64,000 nt of DNA, taken from positions 558,001-622,000 of the forward strand of contig NZ_CP039292.1 in assembly GCF_004798665.1 (NCBI RefSeq). The letters run 5' to 3'. Below the pieces are notes generated by a model. That model ran no database searches. It was given only the letters and a program-made list of their open reading frames with translations, and was not told the DNA's origin. Shown here in pieces: positions 8,960-17,009 of the stretch. The DNA comes from Actinomyces procaprae. Lineage in GTDB: Bacteria > Actinomycetota > Actinomycetes > Actinomycetales > Actinomycetaceae. Numbering within the stretch: position 1 is the first letter of the stretch; the number at the start of each line of letters is the position of its first letter. The position numbers were made by a program, and so were the translations under genes.

Positions 8960-9446
8960 CCCGGGCGGACGCTAACCATCTCCCCGCGGGGTGTGGTGTT
9001 GGAATGCGCGGTGACCTCGGCGCACGGGCGGCGTGCCCGCCCGCGGCGGCTCTCCGTTGGCGCTCGTTCCCGTGCGTGGCGGCCCAAAGTGTCCAGGATC
9101 GGCACAAACGACGCCGACGTCGCCGACAGCGGTGGGCAGAACGTTGGAATCATGCGGTTTCAGAAACGGTCCCAGTGGTCATCGACGGCCTTTGTGCCGA
9201 ACTCGGACATTCTGCCCCGCGGCCAAGGCGCCCGGGCACACCACCCACCCACCAGCACCCAACCCACCCGGCCGGCAACACCCAGCACCGGCACACCCGA
9301 ACCGGAAGAGCCGGTTTACTGTCGAGGACGTCCTGCCGGGCAGCGCTCTGGAGGGCCGGGCCGCGTCGTCACGGGCTAACCCGCGTCTTCGAACTGAGAT
9401 GAGGCTCGTTTGCTTGTCAGGCGAGCGCGCGAGCGGGCACAATAGA
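8960..9446. other. Non-coding interval with a long imperfect inverted repeat
   Basis: No supported gene. The interval contains an imperfect inverted repeat: TGTCCAGGATCGGCACAAA near 9091-9109 pairs with the complement of TTTGTGCCGAACTCGGACA near 9191-9209 (16 of 19 positions), around a centre containing GTTTCAGAAAC. The arm length and style resemble the phased arrays elsewhere in the window. It lies upstream of the copy-2 S9 gene and downstream of the small-peptide terminator. Confidence 0.4.
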
Positions 9447-9480
9447 GGGGAGTCACCCGGAGGCAACCGGATGACTCCCC
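9447..9480 (-). terminator. Hairpin terminator of the 47-aa peptide gene (copy 1)
   Basis: The minus strand reads GGGGAGTCATCCGG, loop TTGCCT, CCGGGTGACTCCCC: a 14-bp stem with one mismatch, followed by a short T/A-containing stretch. It begins 12 bp after the stop of the small gene. Almost the same hairpin follows the paralogous gene at 54445-54479, which supports a real function in ending or stabilising that transcript. Confidence 0.75.
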
Positions 9481-9492
9481 GACGTAAGCGGC

Positions 9493-9636
9493 TCAGCCGA
9501 ACCACTTACTGAGGGCATCCACAAGGACACCAATGGCCCGGATCAGTTGAGCGAGTGATTCGAGTATTTCGCTCAGCTTCCGGGCCATTCCCTTGTCCTT
9601 GCGGACTTTGGCATGTCGGCCTTTCGGCTTGGACAC
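9493..9636 (-). CDS. Small cationic/amphipathic peptide, 47 aa, copy 1
   Basis: GTG start at 9636 with GGAGG seven bases upstream. The product has a basic N-terminal half (SKPKGRHAKVRKDK) and a C-terminal half that looks like a single amphipathic helix ending in an aromatic tail (LIRAIGVLVDALSKWFG). A paralogue of the same length is encoded at 54492-54635, with conserved ribosome-binding region, conserved residues (VRKDK/VRRDK, AIGVLVDAL/AVGVLADAL, KWFG/RWFN) and the same terminator. No signal peptide. I do not recognise a family; leaderless bacteriocin, phenol-soluble-modulin-like peptide or membrane-active toxin are possibilities by general character only. The frame continues upstream of the GTG and the upstream part is also similar between copies, so a longer product (81 aa) is not excluded. 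Confidence 0.6.
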   Translation of the reverse strand: MSKPKGRHAKVRKDKGMARKLSEILESLAQLIRAIGVLVDALSKWFG

Positions 9637-9833
9637 GGCCCCCACCTCCTCCCGTACCTCATCTTCTTCCCCGGCAAGGACACTGGGTGTTCCGGGAGAA
9701 GGTGCCGGAGAAGGCGGGTTCAGTGTAACTTCGAGCACAGACGCATATCGGTGCCGACAACCGCCGGGCGGCCTAATGAGTCGTTCAGACGCCGTCGCGC
9801 ACCATGCCCGCCCGCATGTGGCACGCTGGGGCC

Positions 9834-11393
9834 ATGCGCAAGGAAGCCTTCCCCCGGACCGACTGGCCCCGTGTCGTGGTCACCACCGACCCTGAGCTGG
9901 ATGACCTGAACTCCATGATCCGCCTGCTCACCCACTCCGCCGAGATCGACCTGTGCGGCCTGGTGTACGCGGGCAGCAAGTTCCACTACACCGGCGACCC
10001 CGCCCGCGGCATCGCATCTCACCGCTGGCCCGCGCCCGGCGCCAGGCTCCACATCGACGAGGCCATCGACGCCTACGCGCAGGTGGAGGACACCCTGCGC
10101 GTGCACGACCCCCGCTTCCCGACCGCCGCCTTCCTGCGCTCACTGGTGCGCATGGGCAATATCGCCGCCGAGGGGGAGATGGACGAGGTCACCCCCGGCT
10201 CCACGCTCATCGCGGACCTGCTGCGGGACATCGCGCTGACCCCGGACGGCGCCACCGGCGAGGGCGGCGCCCTCCAGGACGCCGCCCGCCCCCTGTTCAT
10301 CCAGGCCTGGGGCGGCATCTCCACCTTCGCCCGCGCCCTGCGCACCGTCGAGGAGGAGCTCGGCGGGCGGGAGGACTGGCCGGTACTCAAGCAGCGGGTA
10401 CTGGATCGGGTGGTGCTGTCATCCTTCGGGGAGCAGGACTCGACCCTGGAAGGCTATATCCGCCCGCACTGGCCCGGCCTGGAGCACCGCGAGGTCGCCA
10501 CCCTCACCTGGGGGTACACCACCCGGGACGTGCTGCTCCCCGCCGACCTCGAACTCGTCGGTGCGCAGTGGACGCGCGAGCACGTCAGTGCCCGGGGCCC
10601 GCTGGGGGCCGCCTACCGGGTGTGGGGCGACGGGCGGCGCATGGCCGCCGACTTCGACCCCGAGGACTACTTCGGCCAGACCGGCAAGACCGAGGCGCAG
10701 CTGCGCGAGGAGGGCTATCAGGTGTGGATCCCGGTGCAGGAGCCCGGCGCCTTCATCTCCGAGGGCGACACCTCCAACTTCACCCTGCTGATCCCCAACG
10801 GCCTGCACTCCTGGGAGGACGCCACCTTCGGCGGCTGGGGCGGCCGCCAGGTCCCCCACCCTCAGCTTCCCGACACGCTCACCTCGGATATGCGTTTCGA
10901 CCTGCCGGGCCTGCCGCAGCCCGACTACCCCCAGCAGGTGGTCGACCGCGCCGCCGACGGCACCACCCCGCCCGAGTACCACATGACCCGCTGGTGGCGG
11001 GCCCTGCAGCACGAGTTCGCCGCCCGCCTGGCCTGGTCGGTGACGCCCCGCTACGAGGACGCCAACCACCCGCCGGCCGTCGTCGTCGAGCACCCCGACG
11101 GCGGCAGCGGGCTGGTGCGGCACGTGCGCCCCGGCGAGGTGGTCACCCTGACCGCCACGGCCACCGACCCCGACGGCGATCACGTGCTGCTGCGCTGGTG
11201 GGCCTACCCCGAGGCCGGGCCCAACCCGTGCCCGACGCCGCCGCGCATCCGGGACGACGGCGCCGGCACCGCCGTCGTGACCGTGCCCGCCGAGGCGCGC
11301 CCCGGCCAGGCCATCCACCTGATAGTGGAGGGCACCGACACCGGTACGCCGCCGCTGACCCGCTACCAGCGCGTGGTGCTGGAGGTCGCCTGA
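9834..11393 (+). CDS. Sde182-like protein (nucleoside-hydrolase-like domain, DUF1593)
   Basis: About 519 residues from ATG 9834; an ATG at 9804 is also in frame but neither has a strong ribosome-binding site. The N-terminus RVVVTTDPELDDLNSMIRLL is the DxxxDD-type metal-binding entry of the nucleoside-hydrolase fold. The middle part continues this domain (AWGGISTFARAL). The last ~90 residues (VTLTATATDPDGDHVLLRWW) form an Ig/PKD-like beta domain, as in the Sde182 cellulose-binding family. No signal peptide is apparent. Homologues are usually found with plant-polysaccharide genes, but the substrate is not established. It converges with the GH2 gene with 55 bp between. Confidence 0.8.
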   Translation: MRKEAFPRTDWPRVVVTTDPELDDLNSMIRLLTHSAEIDLCGLVYAGSKFHYTGDPARGIASHRWPAPGARLHIDEAIDAYAQVEDTLRVHDPRFPTAAFLRSLVRMGNIAAEGEMDEVTPGSTLIADLLRDIALTPDGATGEGGALQDAARPLFIQAWGGISTFARALRTVEEELGGREDWPVLKQRVLDRVVLSSFGEQDSTLEGYIRPHWPGLEHREVATLTWGYTTRDVLLPADLELVGAQWTREHVSARGPLGAAYRVWGDGRRMAADFDPEDYFGQTGKTEAQLREEGYQVWIPVQEPGAFISEGDTSNFTLLIPNGLHSWEDATFGGWGGRQVPHPQLPDTLTSDMRFDLPGLPQPDYPQQVVDRAADGTTPPEYHMTRWWRALQHEFAARLAWSVTPRYEDANHPPAVVVEHPDGGSGLVRHVRPGEVVTLTATATDPDGDHVLLRWWAYPEAGPNPCPTPPRIRDDGAGTAVVTVPAEARPGQAIHLIVEGTDTGTPPLTRYQRVVLEVA

Positions 11394-11448
11394 GACCGGT
11401 GCGCGCCTCGACGCCCCAACCCGGCCGACGGCGTGGGCGTCCCGGCGC

Positions 11449-14001
11449 TCAGCGCCCGGTCGGCTCCACCACGAACGTCAAGCGCTGCTCACCCAGCTCC
11501 CCGGCACGGACACCGACCTGCACCGTCCCCGGCTCGGCGCCTGCGCGCACAATCGCCAGGGCCCTGCCGCGGTACAGCGGGGTGGTGGTCTCGTCATAGG
11601 AGGAGGCGGGTCGAGGGTCGGCCGAACCCAGGGCCGCCAGGCGTCCCGCGCCCGACACCTCCACACTCACCGGCGTGCCGCCGACCATGGCGACGTTCCC
11701 GCGCTCGTCCACCGCCTCCAGCTCCAGGAAGGCCAGGTCCTGGCCGCCGGCGCGGAGCCGACCGCGGTCGGCCCTCACCCGCAGGCGCAGCGCGCCGCGC
11801 TGAGCGGGCAGCGTGGCGCGGCCGACCTCGCGGTCGCCGACCCTGGCGACTGCGGTCAGGTCCTCCGGGCCGTAGGGGACGATGAAGCGGGCCACGCAGC
11901 CATGGGCGACGCCCGCCGGCCGCGTGCCCAGGGAGCGGTCACCCACGAACAGCTCCACCTGCGGCGCATAGGAGTACACCTCCACCTGCGCCCGCGTTCC
12001 GGCGGCGACCTCGGGCCACACCCACGACGGCACGGCGTCGGTTCCGCGCCAGGCCGCCTTATGCACCCGTCGGCCCGCCCTATCCAGGGGCCGCACGGCG
12101 ATCTCCGGGTTCTTGGCCCGAGTCCACACGGTGCGCGCCAGCGCCATCGACCCGTCCGGGTGTCCGGTGATGTCGATGGCGCCGACACCGGCCGTCACAT
12201 ACGGGTAGGGCTTGTCGAATCCACCGGGCTCCTCGCCGTAGGTCCACAGCCCGATGCCGACCTCGCCCAGATAGTCCCAGCCGGTCCACATGAAGTCCCC
12301 GATCACATGATCCAGCTCCTCCACCAGGCGCCAGTTGCGCACGATCTCGTGCGGCATGGTCTCGCTGCCCACGATCACCCGCCCCGGATGCAGGACGGCG
12401 TCCTTGCGGTAGCGGGAGGCGGCGTAGTTGTAGCCGGCCACGTCCAGGGCGTCGAGCACGCCCGCGCTGGCACGGTCGGCCGCGCGCGTCGCCGCCGCCC
12501 GGGACATCAGCGAACCCATCCGGGACACCAGCAGGTTGTAGGCGGTGGACCCGAAGACGGACTGCCGCTTCGGACCGCCGGACTCGCCGCGCGCCCGCTC
12601 CTCGTCCTGCTTGCGCCGCTGCCCGGCCGCGTTGTTGTCCGCGACGAGGTCCCGTCCCCGGGCGGTCATCAGGTTGATCATGAGGTTGATGCCCGCCGTC
12701 GTCGGCCGGGTGGGGTCCAGGCGGTGCAGCCGGGAGACGATGCGGCGGGCCGTGCGGATGCCGCGCGGGGTGGCGGACTCGCCCACCTCGTTGCCGATCG
12801 AGTACATGATCACGCAGGGGTGCAGGCGGTCCTTGCGCACCAGCGCCTCGGCGTCGCCCGCCCACGACTGCTCGAAGTGGGAGGCGTCGTCATGGGGGTT
12901 CTTGGCCTGGAACCACATGTCCCACAGCTCGTCCATCACGTACAGCCCCAGCTCGTCGCAGGCCGCCAGCAGGTCGCGTGAGGCGGGGTTGTGGGCGGAG
13001 CGGATGGCGTTGAAGCCCTGCTTCTTGAGTATGCGCACCCGCCGGCGCTCGGCGTCGGCGAAGGTCGCCGCCCCCAGAATGCCGGAGTCGTGGTGGATGC
13101 AGGCGCCCCGCAGCGCCGTCGGCCGACCGTTGACCAGCAGCCCGCGGTCGGCGTCGACCTCAATGGTGCGCAGGCCGGTGCGGGTGGTGGCCGCATCGAG
13201 TACGACGTCGTCACCGGCCTCATTCGCCCCGGTCAGGGTGACCGTCAGCTCGTACAGGTGCGGGTCGGTGTCGGACCAGGGGTGGGCCGCGGCCACCCGC
13301 AGCGGCAATTCGACGACGCCTCCGTTGGTGGACACCGAGCCGCGGGCGGCCTCACCGGAGTCGTCGGTGAGGACCGCCGTGACGGTGACGGCGGCGGCGT
13401 GGGGGTTGTCGATCTCGATGCGGGCGGTGGCCGTCGCGCTCGTGCCGGTGGGGGAGTGCTCCAGGCAGACCACCGGCAGGGAGGTGCCGCCACGCGTCAG
13501 GCGCACCGGGCCGGTGCGCCGCAGCCACACGTGCCGGTAAATGCCGGCGCCGGAGTACCAGCGGGTGGACGGCTGCCGCGAGTTGTCGACGAGGACTTCG
13601 ATGACTGCCTGTGTACCCGGGGCAGGCGACCCCAGGTCGACCTCGAACTCGGTGTAGCCGCCGCGGCACCCGCCGACGCGCACGCCGTCGAGGAGCACCG
13701 TGGAGTTCTTGTACACGCCCTCGAATACCAGGGATAGGCGGTCATCGCCCAGGTCGTCGGGCACGTGCAGTGACTTGCGGTAGCGGTAGGTGCCGCCGGG
13801 GAACCAGCCGGCGCCGGAGGTGGTGGCCGTGGCGGCGCTGCGGGGCTCATGGATCATGGCGTCGTGCGGCAGATCGACGGCGGTCCAGGGCCCAGGGGCA
13901 TCCGGGACGTCGGAGGCGGCGTCGGTCTGGCGGGCCGCGGCGTCGCCGTCGGGCTCACGGCGCAGCTGCCAGCCGGCGTCGAATAGAACGGTGGTGGACA
14001 T
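11449..14001 (-). CDS. Glycoside hydrolase family 2 (beta-galactosidase type)
   Basis: 850 residues. An N-terminal sugar-binding jelly roll (YRYRKSLHVP, VFEGVYKNSTVLLDGV), an Ig-like domain and a TIM barrel follow in order. The barrel begins at LRGACIHHDSGILG. The acid/base Glu is in SIGNEVGE near residue 402, and the nucleophile is probably the Glu of VGSETMPHEI near 546. C-terminal Ig-like domains (near 690-850) match the DUF4982-type tails of long GH2 enzymes. There is no signal peptide, so it acts on imported oligosaccharides. AGGAG lies 8 bp before the ATG. It is the last gene of the minus-strand run that starts with the TetR gene, 57 bp after the GH1 gene. The exact glycosidic specificity (galactosidase, glucuronidase or other) is not determined. 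Confidence 0.9.
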   Translation of the reverse strand: MSTTVLFDAGWQLRREPDGDAAARQTDAASDVPDAPGPWTAVDLPHDAMIHEPRSAATATTSGAGWFPGGTYRYRKSLHVPDDLGDDRLSLVFEGVYKNSTVLLDGVRVGGCRGGYTEFEVDLGSPAPGTQAVIEVLVDNSRQPSTRWYSGAGIYRHVWLRRTGPVRLTRGGTSLPVVCLEHSPTGTSATATARIEIDNPHAAAVTVTAVLTDDSGEAARGSVSTNGGVVELPLRVAAAHPWSDTDPHLYELTVTLTGANEAGDDVVLDAATTRTGLRTIEVDADRGLLVNGRPTALRGACIHHDSGILGAATFADAERRRVRILKKQGFNAIRSAHNPASRDLLAACDELGLYVMDELWDMWFQAKNPHDDASHFEQSWAGDAEALVRKDRLHPCVIMYSIGNEVGESATPRGIRTARRIVSRLHRLDPTRPTTAGINLMINLMTARGRDLVADNNAAGQRRKQDEERARGESGGPKRQSVFGSTAYNLLVSRMGSLMSRAAATRAADRASAGVLDALDVAGYNYAASRYRKDAVLHPGRVIVGSETMPHEIVRNWRLVEELDHVIGDFMWTGWDYLGEVGIGLWTYGEEPGGFDKPYPYVTAGVGAIDITGHPDGSMALARTVWTRAKNPEIAVRPLDRAGRRVHKAAWRGTDAVPSWVWPEVAAGTRAQVEVYSYAPQVELFVGDRSLGTRPAGVAHGCVARFIVPYGPEDLTAVARVGDREVGRATLPAQRGALRLRVRADRGRLRAGGQDLAFLELEAVDERGNVAMVGGTPVSVEVSGAGRLAALGSADPRPASSYDETTTPLYRGRALAIVRAGAEPGTVQVGVRAGELGEQRLTFVVEPTGR

Positions 14002-14058
14002 GACGGTGCTCCTTGAACAGTCGGACGGGGTGGGCGAGCGGCCGCGAGGTCGGCGGCA

Positions 14059-15282
14059 TCAGGCGCCGGGCTCCAGTGAGGCGGCGTTCTCGGCGGCGAT
14101 CCGCCCCAGCCAGGCCAGGGAGGGCTTCGGCGTGCGGGCGAAGTCGCGCTCGCGGTCCACGGCGATCAGCCCGAAGGTCGGCTCCCAGCGGCCCCACTCG
14201 TAGTTGTCCAGCAGCGACCAGTGGCAGTAGCCGCGCACATCCGCGCCGTCGGCCACGGCCGCGATCAGGCCGCGCAGTGCCTCGGTGGTGTAGGCGATGC
14301 GGCGGGCGTCGTCGGCGGTGGCGATGCCGTTCTCGGTGACCAGCAGGGGCTTGCCGCAGCGCTCCCAGTAGCGGCGCAGGTTGATGCCCAGCGCATCGGG
14401 ACGGTAGGCCCAGCCGGTCAGCGTGTTGTCGGGCGAGTCGGGGTGCGGGACGGGCCCGGAGGCGTCCACCGGCTGGGAGGTGTAGGCCTGCACGCCGATG
14501 AAGTCGTCCTCGGCGGTCGCGTCCAGGTACACGCCCTCCCACTGGTGGAAGACCTGCTCGAATACCTCCTCATTGCCCGGAGTAGGGGTGAAGGCCTGAG
14601 CCGCGAGCGCCCAGCCGACCTGCGCGTCCGGCACGCTCTGGCGCAGCACGGCACGGGCGGCGGCGTGCATGGCGATCAGCTTCGGCGCCAGCTCGAGCGA
14701 CGGGGCGGGCAGGGCGGCCCTCTGGTCGGTGGAGGCGAGGCCGGCCGCGCGCAGCTCCTCGGCGGACTTGCCGATGACGGCGGTCATGCCGCTCATCAGG
14801 TTCAGGATATTGGGCTCGTTGATCGTGACGATCCAGTGCACGTCGTGCAGGATCTCGGAGACGTAGCGCACATAGGCGGCGAAGCGGTCGGCGGCGTCCG
14901 CACGCTGGATGCCACCGCCGAGCGCGAACCACAGCGGGCAGGTGAAGTGGTGCAGGGTGATGATCGGTTCCAGGCCGTACTCGTGGCAGGCGTCGATCAT
15001 GTCCCGGTAATGCAGCAGGGCGGCGCGGGAGAACTCGCCGTCGGCCGGCTCAATGCGCGCCCACTCGATGGAGAAGCGGTAGGCCTTCAGACCGCCCGCG
15101 GCGGCCAGGCGGATGTCCTCCCGGTAGCGGTGGAAGGAGTCGCAGGCCGAGCCGGATTTCTCCGGCAGCAGGCGGGCGGGTGAGTGCTCCACGGCCCAGA
15201 AGTCTGAGGCGATGTTGTCGCCCTCCACCTGGTGGGCGGCGGTGGCGGCACCCCAAATGAAGTCGTCGCGTAGGACGGTCAT
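14059..15282 (-). CDS. Glycoside hydrolase family 1 (beta-glucosidase/beta-glycosidase)
   Basis: About 407 residues, starting at ATG 15282 with GAAAGGA upstream; a longer frame exists but lacks a site. The N-terminus FIWGAATAAHQVEG is the GH1 signature. The acid/base Glu lies in VTINEPN near residue 155 and the nucleophile in LLVTENG near 315. The length is slightly short for GH1 but all core blocks are present. It is cytoplasmic and retaining, releasing terminal beta-linked glucose or similar sugars from small glycosides. It sits between an esterase and a GH2 in an apparent operon. Confidence 0.92.
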   Translation of the reverse strand: MTVLRDDFIWGAATAAHQVEGDNIASDFWAVEHSPARLLPEKSGSACDSFHRYREDIRLAAAGGLKAYRFSIEWARIEPADGEFSRAALLHYRDMIDACHEYGLEPIITLHHFTCPLWFALGGGIQRADAADRFAAYVRYVSEILHDVHWIVTINEPNILNLMSGMTAVIGKSAEELRAAGLASTDQRAALPAPSLELAPKLIAMHAAARAVLRQSVPDAQVGWALAAQAFTPTPGNEEVFEQVFHQWEGVYLDATAEDDFIGVQAYTSQPVDASGPVPHPDSPDNTLTGWAYRPDALGINLRRYWERCGKPLLVTENGIATADDARRIAYTTEALRGLIAAVADGADVRGYCHWSLLDNYEWGRWEPTFGLIAVDRERDFARTPKPSLAWLGRIAAENAASLEPGA

Positions 15283-15363
15283 GGTGTTCCTTTCGTCTTT
15301 GAAAAGGTCCAATCGGGCGGTATAACGTGTTGAGGGAGTGCGTGTGTGAGGGATTCGTGCTGT

Positions 15364-16962
15364 CTAATGGATGTGGGTCACCCCTTCATTCGTGGTGAGT
15401 CTTCCAGGGCGCGCCGGTAGATCCGCGCTGTTGTAAAGATTGATCCGGAACCAGCCGCCGCGGCCGAGTTCCGCCGTAATGCGTCCCTTGCGTATCTCCG
15501 ACGAACGCAGGGTCACCGTGTCATTATCCGCTGTGGCGGGGATGCTGCTGCAATCCAACTCCTCATCGCCGAGGGCGAGTGTCAGACCTCCCAGCCGCGC
15601 CGGGTGGGTCTGTGCGCCATCGGGGGTGTGAGCGGCCAGATGCAGTCCCGTCCCGACGTTGCCGAACCGCAGACGCAGCTGTCCGTCCTTCACCTCCATG
15701 CCCAGTAGTGTGGGCGCCTCACATAACACGTCCTCGCCGTAAATGATCTTCTCCGCGAGCAGCGCCAGCCGCTCGCCCACGGGCTTTTTCTTCTTCGGGT
15801 GAATGTCCAGCTCCATGCCGATATCGGTGATCACCGCCATGCCGACGCCGGGAACGGTATCCGCAGTGTGCTGCTGCGCCTCACGGATGATGGCGTATGG
15901 CTCGCCGACGCACTGCATCCAACGGCCGAAGGGCGCGAGTTGGACGAAGAGGAAGGGGAGCTCGTCATTCCAAAGTCTACGAAAGCACCTGATCAGTGCG
16001 GGGAACAGTGTCGCATACAGTTCTGGGTGGGCATCGCCGTCGGACTCGCCCTGATAGTACAGAATGCCCCGCACCCCGTAGGGGGCCACCTGGCTGAGCA
16101 TGCTCTCGTACAGGCCGCAGGGACGCTTCTCATTCTTCGGTCCCATGGGTGGGGCCATGGCTGAGAAGTCGATCTGGGGAGGGGGCGTCATGTCCCCGTA
16201 CAGGTCTCTAAGAATTTCCTCCAGGCTCCTGCCCTCCATCAGCATTACGCTGGCGGCGTCGGCAAACGGTTCGGTGCGCCAAGAAGCGGGGTCGGTGCGG
16301 AAGCGATTCTCGTAGGTCTCCGGGTCAAGGTCCGCCAAGGCCTCCCGGTACTCCTCCAGATACAGTCCGCCTCCGCCCTCCTCGATGGCCTCCTCGCTCA
16401 TCCAGGCACATGCGGGAGTTCCACCCCAGTTACAGCCGACGATGCCTATCGGAACACCGTATCTCGCCTGTAGTGTCTTGGCGAAGTAGTATGCCGGTGC
16501 GGAGAACCACTGTAACTGGTCTGCTGTCGCCCTTCTCCAGAATCCGAAGTTTCTCCCGTAGTCGGCCTCGTTGATTTGATCCGGGTAAGACACCTCCGGG
16601 TAGTCGAAGAACCGGATGTCGTCATTGGTGCAGGTCTCCATCTCGTCGGCGAAATCCGCGTCGTACCGCATGTAGAACTCCATGTTGGACTGTCCGGCGG
16701 CGAGATACACGTCTCCGACCTGCACGTCGTGGAGGAAAACGGAGTCGTCTCCGGAAGCGATCTGGATCGTCTCCTGGAAGGAGGCCTCCAGCGGGCCGAT
16801 CTCGGCGCGCCAGCAGCCGTTCGTCGCTGCGCGGCAGCTGGCAGTCATGTTCTGTACGGTTATCGACACCTCGTCGCCGGCCCCGGCCGTGCCCCAGAAG
16901 GCGATCGGCTTGCCGCGTTGTAACGTCATGTGATCTTGAAATATCAGGGCGAGTTTCAACAA
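15364..16962 (-). CDS. Sialate O-acetylesterase-like SGNH hydrolase
   Basis: About 532 residues from a TTG at 16962 with GAGGAG seven bases upstream; the next codon is also TTG. The frame is open for 116 codons further upstream, but this overlaps the preceding gene and is not protein-like. The block LAAGQSNMEFYMR carries the catalytic Ser of the sialate O-acetylesterase family. YQGESDGDAHPELY carries the GES block and DIHPKKKKPVGERLALLA carries the Asp/His pair (DxxH). The enzyme should remove acetyl esters from sugars before glycosidases act. No signal peptide. It is 47 bp after the upstream glycosidase in the same apparent operon. Lower-GC codons appear more often than in neighbours, which may indicate separate acquisition. 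Confidence 0.85.
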   Translation of the reverse strand: MLKLALIFQDHMTLQRGKPIAFWGTAGAGDEVSITVQNMTASCRAATNGCWRAEIGPLEASFQETIQIASGDDSVFLHDVQVGDVYLAAGQSNMEFYMRYDADFADEMETCTNDDIRFFDYPEVSYPDQINEADYGRNFGFWRRATADQLQWFSAPAYYFAKTLQARYGVPIGIVGCNWGGTPACAWMSEEAIEEGGGGLYLEEYREALADLDPETYENRFRTDPASWRTEPFADAASVMLMEGRSLEEILRDLYGDMTPPPQIDFSAMAPPMGPKNEKRPCGLYESMLSQVAPYGVRGILYYQGESDGDAHPELYATLFPALIRCFRRLWNDELPFLFVQLAPFGRWMQCVGEPYAIIREAQQHTADTVPGVGMAVITDIGMELDIHPKKKKPVGERLALLAEKIIYGEDVLCEAPTLLGMEVKDGQLRLRFGNVGTGLHLAAHTPDGAQTHPARLGGLTLALGDEELDCSSIPATADNDTVTLRSSEIRKGRITAELGRGGWFRINLYNSADLPARPGRLTTNEGVTHIH

Positions 16963-17009
16963 TCTAGGGCTCCTCGTCTCTGGGATCTCGTGAAGGATGA
17001 TGGGTGGGA

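Noticed and set aside
13611..15183. Long plus-strand frames opposite GH2 and GH1
   Set aside because: They are antisense shadows of well-supported minus-strand enzymes.
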